Shown: positions 53,949 to 64,000 of the stretch, piece by piece
Layout: the number at the start of each line of letters is the position of its first letter
How positions within the stretch are numbered: position 1 is the first letter of the stretch
Source: Lineus longissimus
Lineage: Eukaryota > Nemertea > Pilidiophora > Heteronemertea > Lineidae
Reading direction: 5' to 3'
Length of the DNA: 64,000 nucleotides
Assembly: GCF_910592395.1 (NCBI RefSeq)
Contig: NC_088310.1
Coordinates: forward strand, 26,739,491 to 26,803,490
Program-made: the position numbers and the translations under genes
The notes under the pieces: generated by a model
Seen by the model: the letters and a program-made list of their open reading frames with translations, nothing else
Told to the model about the DNA's origin: nothing
The model's database searches: none

Positions 53949-56900
53949 TCAGATATCAGTTTCTATCTCCGGCCGTTCAGGTTCCTCCAAGTCCATCTCT
54001 ACCCTCGACTGAACAAGGCTATAAACGCGGTCAGAGAGCTGCTGTGAGTACTGTTCAAGGATCGGCTCAAATGCCTCTATCACTCTTTGTTCGTCCATCT
54101 TCTCCACCGAATCCATCCCCGCTAAACATTCAATTGTCTGACACATATTCTCCACCATGATTTTGCGGTCCTCTTGCCGAAGTAGTTCCTCGCCCGGGAT
54201 GACTGAGACCATCATTGCCCGGGCCTCCACGAAAGAATCACGCAGGATCGAAAGCATTTCTTGAGACTTTTCTCGAGGAATCTTCTTGCAATTTGTGGAC
54301 AACTGAAAAGGTGAGAAGACAAAGTTGAAATAGCTTATTTAGACAGATTCCATGAAAATCAAGTAAACATGCAGGTGACATGCAAAATTATCAGAACTCT
54401 ACTCAAAATAGACTTTTGACTGTCTATTCCTACCACTAAACTGGCAGCAAATGAATACAGAATACAATTTCTCTATTAAAATGTGACATTTGACTCCAAA
54501 TTTCTATGAATCTTGACACACATATTGGCTTTACCTTCTTTTTCATTGCCATATTTATGAATCCCATGGCAATCTGCTTGTTCTTCCTCAAATTTTAAGA
54601 TAATGTTGATGGGTAGCCCACGTTTTAAATGCACTCTATGCAGTCAACCGAAAGATCTTATATACCGGGTGATGAGTCAACATCAGTTTTTACACTGATC
54701 ATTTGGATTGGTATGCGGACTGGACTCTGAATCACTTTTCAGTTCGGCCATCTTGTCACAAATCATTTACCCAGAATCACAGATATAATGACAATCATTT
54801 CATTTCCATTGTTATCTTAATCAGATAGCAATTTTCATTGGAATTTAGGACAGCATATCATCACAACTACATTGTACTAAATCATGGTGTCAAGCATTTG
54901 TTATCAAACACATGACCTAAATGAATATTTTTACCATTATAAGCCACTGACCAGCTGATCACGTACTGACTAGGTCACCAACATTTTACCTCAAAATGAA
55001 CACAACTGTGAGAGGATTTACCAAGAATCGCATATGACTTTATTACCTTACGGCACACTGTGTTCTGATGAGTAAAGATTGTCATTGTAAAGACATAGAT
55101 CTGGGAGAGATTAATGAATTTCTTACCCTTTGATATAAGCTTGTAGCCTTTGTCATAGACTTCTTCACATCAGCCACTGCCTGGGTGCATGCCTCAGACA
55201 TTTCTGGAAGAAAACATGAGACATTAGTAACAACATGGACTTAATGAATTCCGAAAATAAGATCCTGAAGAAATGCCAGAGTATCATCACAGGACAAATA
55301 ACCAGTGAACTGCAGCAAACTCTTACTCTACTGAAGTAATAGTAAACAGCTTTCTCATCTGCTATTAGAATGGTTCTAAAGCAGTTATTCAAAACCCAAA
55401 CATAGCATTGTCTCACCTTCCTCTGTCTCATGACCATGTTTTGGACTCATACGACCTGATCTTGATTTGACTGGTGATGAGTACGGCGATTTGCTGAAAA
55501 AGACAAGCATTTATCAGCATCTGAATACAACCAGAGTTGCTACTCCGATCTAAGTGTATGGACTTGAGTGTCATACTTACTTTGGAGAAGAGTGGGGTGA
55601 GGAATGTAGAGATTCAGAGCTGCTACTCCTTTGACGGGCGACTTGTCTCCAATCTGTCTTCCCACCGCCGACATCAAAGTTAGCATTCTTGCTGCGAGGA
55701 CTAGTCGGAAGATGCGAATCCTTGAACTCTTTCGTTCTCGGGCTGGTAGGACGAGGACTAGTTGGTCGAGCGAGTTCGAGTTTCCGTCGAAACGTTGGAG
55801 AATCTGGTGCTTTCCTGAGGTCTCGAGAATCATGAATTGACGTCCCAGAGAATGTCTCCGATCTCCTCTTAGTGCGGGGAGAATCTGACGCCTTAGGTAT
55901 CCCACAACCTGTGTCAGAACGTCGTAGAGATTTTGGCGAATGTGGAGGTCTTGCTGAGATTTCTGAAGCTTTGAGTTCTTCTTTTCTTGGGCTGTCAGGC
56001 GGACTGACTCCCCCAGCACCGATATGAACAGTACGCGTCGACAGAGCAGTATTTACAACAGACGTCGCTGACAAAGTTTTCGATAGAGTCACGGTTTGTT
56101 CAGTTCGACTAGTGTCAGTTTTGAATTCACCTGATTGGTGCAAACCAAACAATGAGATGACAGGTTCACTGTTTCGATGTTTTTGCGTTTGTCCTGAGGA
56201 GAAAGAATGACCTGATTGACCAAGTGTCTTGCCCGCACTCGGGTCTTTATTTGGAGAGTGATCCTTCACTGGTAGCTCTAGTGGACTGGCACCAAGGTCC
56301 CTCATGTCAATACATTCAGACGATCCGTTCTCAGGCTGCGAGACGGTCACACTCACAGACGTTCCAGGGACTAATTTTTCCGTGAACGTCATCTTTTTCT
56401 CTGGATCTGACTTCCCGGAGTCAGAGTCAGTATCAGTATTGTCACCACACTCGGACATCTTTCGCCTCTCTGACTTACCGAGTATCACATCCTTAGCCTG
56501 CTGTCTACTAAAGTCAGCAGAATAGCCGCGCTTTCCCTGGAAAGCTTTCTTCAAGAACGCATCCTTACATGTTTTACTGACAAAACCCGCAGCAGGAGGT
56601 GGCATTAACTTCCTGTCTAGGCTCCTGGACCTCTTCTCAAATGAATCCTCACTAGCCGAGAGGATTTCTGACACACTATCACTACTATCGTCAACATTTT
56701 CCTTTTGTTTTAAGTCCGCAGGACCTGCTACATGCTTTCCAGCCTGTCGTTGTTTACTGGTTCCACTTATCACTGGCAGGTGGCGCTGAGCCTTACCACC
56801 ACCAATACCAGAATCCTTGGCATTCATATTTGTGCTATCCGCAAGACTTTGATCACTTTCGCTAGCAACATCATCATTTGTGAGATTAGAGGAAGTGATT

Positions 56901-59900
56901 CCTGACGGCATCGATAGGCGATTGCGTTGCTTCATTTTACTCTTCCTCGGGGACGAGGCTGAAGCGTTTATGGCAGTATGAGATGCTGATTTGGACAGAG
57001 GTGTAGTCGAGCTCCCTCGTCCCAGAGCTGGCTTGATGACAGGTGGTCCACCGTAGCTAGAAACCGGCCTTTTCCGCGGTGACTCAGACGACCCAGTTTG
57101 AGAAAGGTTTTGATTTGATCGACTCCTAACTGGTGCTGTCCCACCCCTGTCTTGTGATCGAGTGCGCCTACGATTGTTAGCAGTCACCGGTGGGCTGTTG
57201 TCAACTTTGTGGATAACTGAAATGAGGAAATCAAAGATACCGTTAAATAAATAAGACAACTTTTCTGCAATTAAAGAGAAGGTTAACAAAGTATTGTATA
57301 CATTCTTCTTCTTCTTTTCAACAATTTCAAAATTCAAACTGGTCCAAATTATTCATGAACGTTTTATCAAAAGATTCAGAGCACACACTTGCAGCTTGAG
57401 GACTAGTAATGAATAGTTTGCATGCACTGAATGAAACGATATCATGAAATGATTCACAACCAAAGTTGTGATTACAACATAAGATCAGTGATGATACAGC
57501 CCACTTAGGATTACATGAACAAAATTGGATCATCATGGACTAATTTGACCAAACCGTTTGTGACAGAAGTCTACTCAAGGACATTACGAATGAAAATATG
57601 ACAGATTAACCTTGTTATGTATTACAGAGAAAGTTAATCAAATGTGAGAGTGATTCCCAGTACTACTTTTAGCTAATAAGTGACGATTCATGACTAATGA
57701 TATGAGGTGATGATAGGGGACGAGTAGGCAGGAACTATGGGTAGCAATGGGTCCAATCTACCAAGGAAACTATCCGCCTGCCGCATAAGCCCCGACATGA
57801 CTCTCACTTTGTTTAATGAAACCTAAAGCGAGCAGAAATACGCTATTAAAGTTCACCAATTTCCCTAAGCCTGAAGCAACCATTGCCAATCAAAATTTTG
57901 GAGCAATTTCTAAAACGCAAGGCTTTTTCTCAAGATCTATATAAGATTTATACTTCAAAGCGTATTTAGCCAAGAGCCCGTAGTCCAAATGGTATGAATG
58001 TCTGCAAGGATTGTAACTAAGGTTCCGAAGACTAATCTGATGTTTACTAATGTACACGATGTGTAAAGAAAACAATCCACGTTCACTATCATACTACATG
58101 TACTATAACTTGTGCTGTGTCAAAAAGAACCAAATGAAAGACACCAAACTTTCACAACAACTATCAAATACCACTGGCAATACCATTCAGCAAAGAAGAG
58201 AATGCATTCATTTCTCAATCTAGTCATTGTTGGGCATCTGCCACAGTTTTCACAACACATATCTGTAACTGAATGACTCACAGAGTAATACAACTTGGAC
58301 AGCAGCACAACATTCTCTAAACCCTTTCCCAAGGCCAAAGCTAGCCCAGTAACATGATGGAACATTAAAAACTTATCACCATGAATGTTTAAGATGAAGT
58401 AATGATGTGATGTAGGATGTTATAGGGTTAACTTATGATTCGACTTCAAGTCAGAAGAGGTCGATATTCAGTCATAGTTGTTCATTTATATATTATCTAG
58501 ACTTTGTTTCTAGTAGAAAGAAAGTTGTTATGATGTTAGGAGTCCTTTAATTGACTGAAATTAAAAGGATGAGTTGTAAGTGAGGTCATGCGATGTCATG
58601 CTGGGGACAGTAAGAAGCATGCAGGCTGTCGAGAGACAAGAATATGACACTAACACCACGCCATCACCACCCGAAAGGTGGAAATATCATGACCATGGAT
58701 GCCCTTTGTGAACCCCAACAACATTGGACATGGTTTTGATACCGTAGTGTGTCAACCGAGTCAAGAAACTAGACATTTCAAAGTAACCAACAGGTTTTGG
58801 AAACACTACATTAAAGAGTACAGGACCCAGATGAGCTGTCAGTGATATTGAAGAATAGCTGACACACTACCGGCACCAATTCCCTTATGCTGATAGGGTA
58901 CATCAGAATGGATCAAAGGAGGAGAGAGAACCTATCAATAATTAATTATATTTCATTGCATGGGTCTACCAAAAGCAAATTGAACCAAAAGACAGTATAA
59001 GCACTATTTAGCTGAAGACATCACCAATTCTAGGATTTTTGAAAGAACTGACGACATTTTGGTTATATTTGTTTCTGGTACCTTGTTTTCCTGATTGGTT
59101 TGGTTGAAGATAGCAAGAAAAACATCAATATTCAATGATTGAAAACAATCAGTCTTCAAAATAGAGGCAGGCTATTCAGGTTTGCAACTACATCTAAAAG
59201 CTCATCACCAGATACAATATACTTTCACAGTGCATAATAGATTTCAAATACACCCTTGCAAAATGAGGGCGACAGGTGCAACAGTTCAGAACATGTTGAA
59301 AGAGGTCTCTGTCATCACAGTTGAGTCAACCATTCCACAGGCATTCCATGGTCATAAGGAACCTGCAACTTTCATCCAACTGGAGGCGAAGCGAGGATTT
59401 GATACTTTTCACAGCAAGCGATGACGTCAACAGTTTATAGCGTCATGACACAAAAACTTCAGCCTCACTGTCAAAAGGTTCTAACACCTGCAGCATCACC
59501 TATTGGCATTGGAGAGAAGCAGGTTCCTCTCTGCTAGAGAAAGTTTGTGCACAGCCTATTCCTGGACGTGAACGTTTGGCGACGTCGTGAGAAATGTTTA
59601 CCGAAAGGAGAGGGAGCGGGAGACGAGGCCCGCGCTCGTCTAGATGACCCAGTCTGGTGTTTCTCTTCTTTGGAGAGGTCTGTTACAGACCAAGCCTTTC
59701 GCATTTGTGGCTGCTGCCATGGCAAACTTGGATTTAAACCTGCGTAGGGCAAATAAATAGGATAAAACTCTATAAGGAAGCAAACTGTGTCAGGTTAATG
59801 GGCATGCCTGAAAACCAGAGGAAAATGGGGGGCATCTTGATCACCAGGGTCTTATATAGGACAGGGGCATTTGGCTGCAGGGGAAAAATTACATGCAAAA

Positions 59901-62900
59901 AAGAAAAGAGTTATATGCAAAGCATAAATAAGGTGATAATGCTTTAAGTCTCAAGCAAACAGTCACTCAAACTACTACTTTCTGCACGCTCAGTTCCCCT
60001 CTCTCTTAACTCCAAAGCTATTGAAGTGGACCATTCAACTACAGGCTGAAGTGTCAGCAAACCGCTACGCTCTCCTACACAAGGCTTGTTGTTAATACAA
60101 AATGTGTTAGTGTGTACCTTCAAACAAATGGGACAACATGTCCACATGTACCAATTCGCCAAGGTTTACAAGGTGCAAATCTATGTTAACAAACTTATCA
60201 CACACCCATTCCCCTATGCTATAAAACCTAAGAGAAGTCATCTGGATGACTTATGATACAGACAAATCCCAAAAAATCTTTGATCCTGGAAATATCAGCA
60301 CATATCGCCCAATGTTGAGGCCTCAGCACGGATATGTGGTATCAACGATGGATCGTGAATCTGGGATTTGTCTATAGAAATGGGTTCATGCTGGGATAAT
60401 GCCATCTTTCAATATCTGATGCAAGATGTGGCATCACAATGTTAATCCACACGAGGCATGGCAAAGCAGGGAAGTGCAAACAAGGGGTGCATTCAATCAG
60501 AGTGCAAACAAACCATTGATCAGTATGCATTACCAATGAACAAGAAAAATGCACAGCTAAAAACTTTGAACAAGTTTCAATGCATTGGTGGCATGATAAC
60601 TCTGAAGGCCTCGCAAGACTATCCAGCACCTCGCACATCTATTAAGCTCAATAACTGGGGCCTTGGCACCAAAGCTAAACCACAGGATTAGGCACAAGAA
60701 GACTGCCCCAGGCAGAAGACAAGGTAAATACAGTAGGTCATTATAAGTTCAAACTAGGAACTGCAATAAAAGACATGTCAACCATATTGTGAAGCAAAAG
60801 CAGGAAAAAACTCGGTCTGCCATGATCAGTGGTGGAGCTTTGAATACGCAGGCCCCATAACGGTGGTTTTGCATACTTTCAGAATCACTGGAATCGTCCC
60901 CCGGGTCGACATATGGTTCACCTAGTTAAACAAATCATAATGGTTACAGCATTTAGCCATCATGAAGTCCCTGCTCAAGGCCTTTGAACAGAGAAAGAGT
61001 TAGACCGAACATCCCATGCATCAACAACTGGCAGTGCTCCTCACAAAGTACATGTAGTTTAGATATTCAGGCCATGATAATGATGTTGTGATTAACTTGC
61101 ATTAGTATAGTCACATGAAAACGTTGTGTCAACCCGATTTAGTTAGTGTCACTGCACGCTTCAAATGCAGGGGAAGATAGGTTATACCCCAAGAACTTTG
61201 GATCGCGACAGAAGGGATCAGGATTTCAGTAGGATCCATTCCCAGAACTTGAATTCACAGCAAATGAAAACGCTCATGCAATTTTGAAAGGAAGTCTATT
61301 TTCTGTGCAAGCTATTCTGAAAAGTTGACTTGTTCCATGTTTCTCACTTTGTACGGTGGTCTACAAGACTACCAGACAGCAGACGGTACGACACTATCAA
61401 ACAAGTAAACATTCCAAGTCTGCTGCACAGATAATAATGAATCTCATTGGAACAATTGACTTTATACAAGTCAATTTATGTCCCCCTATATTCACCTGTT
61501 TTTGAATCGATGCTGACTCTCTTCGTTGCTCTCGGTATTTGCTTGGACCCTTCGTCATGGGACACCTCCTTCAAGAATGTCCGCGGTCGGTATTCTTGTT
61601 CTTCATCCTGAGATGGAAACAAAATTGTCATTGTTGTAGGTGACCTGAACCTTATTCCTGATGATGCCCTATAGCTACGATTCATCAATGCTCCCGACAA
61701 AATCAGTATGATCCATCCTAGCTGATTCAGAATTGCCTTTGAACAAATGGAGCAAAAGCAATTGCCATACCTGACACATCCAATAGTGACTACAGCCGTT
61801 AGATTTTAGGGAACACTTCAAACGGTGAGGTCTGTTTACTTAAAACACTGGTGCATATATGAGACACTTACATCCTTAAGGAACTTACTGATAAGGTAGT
61901 TGGATTTTTCAAATTGAAATGTGGTCTCATTTCCTTCACCTCCCCTGACCTTCACCAGCTTAACTATACAAGCAACTAGAAGCATGCATTTTACCTTCTT
62001 AGGGAGACGAGTAGGAGGGGAATGTGACTCTATCTCGGTGATCGTACTGGCCTGTGAACTCTCCTCAGCATCCTGGCACCTCTCGTGGTCTTCGTTGCCC
62101 GACTACACATGGCAGGAAGAGAGTGTGTGTGAAAGGAAGCACTAATTAGCAAGCTAAACCACTAACAGTAAAAGAGTTTGAAATACAGGTGCGTCTAAAA
62201 TGTGAAACATTGAGGTGCTTTTACAGAATATTCTGTTGACACTTTCGGACCGTGATTTGCCCTGGACAACACCCAGCTAAGTAATTTCCTTTTGTCAACT
62301 ACAGCATTACAACTCGTATACGAAAACTGAAATAGAGGAACTCGTCCCGAGGTAGAGAGATCTCTACTGAGAGTATCGCTTCTTCAAATCTCTCGCCAAA
62401 CCACAAGTTCTGCATAGATAAGAATAAGACACAAGTGCAGTGAGAACATACCTCTTCATTGCAGTTCCCCTCGGCCAAGGTTTGGGCGTGGATGGCTCTG
62501 CAAATATGACACAGTCATTAGACTTTACAGAAAATCATGATGCACATCAGTACCAAGGGGTGAAGAGGATAAGACCTTCAAAGTCCTCCATGACCCTCCC
62601 TCTCCCCTTTTGGATGTGAGGTGGGATGTAGTATCCAACATCTACATCTGTTTTTTTGTCACAAATGGAATGAGTTCTAGTGATTGTTACTGTTAGCTAC
62701 ATAACACTGACAATGAAAACTAATGACAACAAATTCTTAAGAAAGAGATTCCAATGGTGCTACTTGAAACAGGTTCAAATTTGACGGTTGAATGAACTCA
62801 ACTGGAATCTGAACACCAGCCTACAATGAGATACTAGTCATGCACGACACATTGGCCACAATCAGTAAATGTTTCAACGCATGATCAAGTACGTTTGGGG

Positions 62901-63927
62901 ACAAACTGGAATGCTTCATTGGTTATAGCCCCAATAACCATCACGGTTTATAGGGGCCCTTGTTGGAAAGTGTGTGGTCGTTTACATGTGCAACACATAC
63001 TGTACGACAAATATGATCAGCTTTGTACACGGAACAATCAGTGACATAACAGTTAGTGTTCATGCATGTTTCAAATTCAAGCATATTATTGTTAAATGTT
63101 ATGTTGCTTGACTGGTGAAAGGGATATTGGATAGGATGATTATGTGATGAGGTCTATAAACATCAAAATCAGTGATACCAATAACATCAAGTACATTATA
63201 TTGGGTGATATGAATAAAGACTAGCAAATGCTTTTACTTCAATTTTGTACAGAAAGGCCTAGTGTAAATGTACATGGAGTTTTAGATAAAAGCATTTGCT
63301 AGTCTTTATTCATATCACCCATTGTGTTGTGATTATTGGAATTGTCATGAAGGATCAAATTTGACAGTGACAAACTCATAAACCATTAATACAGAAGTAA
63401 TGATAGATTAATAATCATGGTGAAGATTATGATATGAATGAACACAGTCAAATGATTGTCTTTGGTTTTCAACAGTTGGCCTGACCAAGTGAGAAACTAG
63501 GAATTGTTTGACCAGGCATACCCAAATGTCAATGCGTGATGGGATAGACTTGGTAAACTGAGTCCCCGATCAAACGAGCCCCCAGGTTTGTCTCACACTG
63601 ACAACACAAGTGATGCAGTCTATTCAATCTGGAGACGGACACTTGGTACAAAACTATCTGCATGGAAAACCAGAGAAAGCGATTTTGCTGTGTGCATGTG
63701 TGTATATGTAATTATTGTGTTTGATCATGTTATTAGTGAAATGACTAGATTTGTGATGAGTTTGACATTGATAACACAGAGTCACAAAACAGATAAGAGA
63801 ATCTCGTGAACACGTACCTCAAGTGTATGGTGATAACAACAATGACTTCGCAAGCTATAACGCATATTCCAATATCACGTATAATGACTTTCACCGGAAA
63901 AGGATGGTCAAGCCACAAGAGCATATA
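53949..63927 (-). CDS. Unnamed membrane-anchored protein with long Ser/Pro-rich tail (5' part missing)
   Basis: Exons 63927-63818, 62497-62452, 62102-61995, 61607-61496, 60921-60877, 59739-59602, 57216-55581, 55493-55417, 55203-55127 and 54302-53949 join in consistent phase to about 900 aa. The first exon reads LLWLDHPFPVKVIIRD then a hydrophobic run IGICVIACEVIVVITIHL, a likely last membrane helix. The rest is mostly disordered: acidic (YVDPGDDSSDSES), then a 545-codon exon rich in SPR/SP sites (PTSPRPTSPR, SSPHSSPN) and basic stretches. The last ~145 residues look helical (SEACTQAVADVKKSM... to EIETDI). SP/TP density suggests proline-directed kinase control. I do not recognise the family. 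Earlier exons lie beyond 64000. Confidence 0.7.
57340..59600. other. Long intron of the Ser/Pro-rich protein gene
   Basis: This stretch lies between exons ending at 59602 and starting at 57216. I find no further exon with matching phase; the flanking exons already join without loss of frame. No strong repeat is seen. Confidence 0.5.
63202..63321. repeat. Palindrome with 35-bp arms
   Basis: TGGGTGATATGAATAAAGAC... at 63202-63236 returns exactly inverted at 63287-63321 around a 50-bp centre. It resembles a small MITE lying in an intron of the Ser/Pro-rich protein gene. No clear target duplication. Confidence 0.75.
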
Positions 63928-64000
63928 CTGTGTATCGACATGGTAATCTAACTATCATCACCTATAAGCCTAATTTCAAGAGGAAACTACTTGGTACAGG

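Noticed and set aside
55540-56019. 159-codon minus-strand frame overlapping the Ser/Pro-rich exon
   Set aside because: It is an alternative frame of the same exon; the 1636-nt frame has matching splice phases on both sides.
53949-63927. Identification as NINL, the human neighbour of GINS1
   Set aside because: No EF-hands or long coiled coils; the Ser/Pro-rich composition and membrane helix do not fit ninein-like proteins.

Overview
This is a stretch of animal (metazoan) nuclear DNA, about 60-62% AT by eye. Genes are split into short exons with GT-AG introns, separated by repeat-rich intergenic DNA. The proteins and the mobile-element style (piggyBac-, mariner-, Harbinger-like MITEs, a tRNA-derived SINE, minisatellites, many ACATGTA words) suggest a marine invertebrate, perhaps a lophotrochozoan or invertebrate deuterostome. 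I cannot fix the phylum. Nothing bacterial or viral was seen. Gene models were built by hand: every junction quoted has a donor and acceptor and a matching phase, but none has been tested against transcripts.

Layout. 1-8.8 kb: mostly repeats (palindrome at 2.5 kb, 121-bp satellite at 5.8-6.4 kb, tRNA-derived SINE at 6.9-7.06 kb, mariner-like MITE at 7.16 kb), with a possible first exon of a minus-strand gene at 4.3 kb. 8.8-10.5 kb: a two-exon minus-strand gene for a predicted 335-aa single-pass membrane protein of unknown family. 10.7-16.4 kb: minisatellites, a TTAA-flanked MITE and a foldback element. 16.5-18.7 kb: LRRC73 (minus). 22.1-24.7 kb: SLC25A29, a mitochondrial basic amino acid carrier (minus). 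29.5-34.35 kb: the zinc-finger factor YY1 (minus). 36.5-41.5 kb: two tandem calmodulin-like EF-hand genes (plus). 43.1-49.5 kb: ABHD12, a lysophosphatidylserine lipase (minus), with a duplicated 77-nt exon that looks mutually exclusive. 49.76-51.65 kb: GINS1/PSF1 (plus), head-to-head with ABHD12 across a 270-bp promoter. 53.9-63.9 kb: the 3' part of a minus-strand gene that I cannot name, with one predicted membrane helix followed by a long Ser/Pro-rich tail; its 5' end lies beyond the window.

The genes do not form one pathway. The window does keep two neighbour pairs that are also neighbours in human: YY1 with SLC25A29 (14q32) and ABHD12 with GINS1 (20p11). The most interesting signals are the ABHD12 exon pair, a dense cluster of YY1-type motifs inside intron 1 of YY1 itself (a likely autoregulatory element, as described in mammals), and a palindromic TTAA-flanked MITE in an ABHD12 intron carrying four YY1-like cores.
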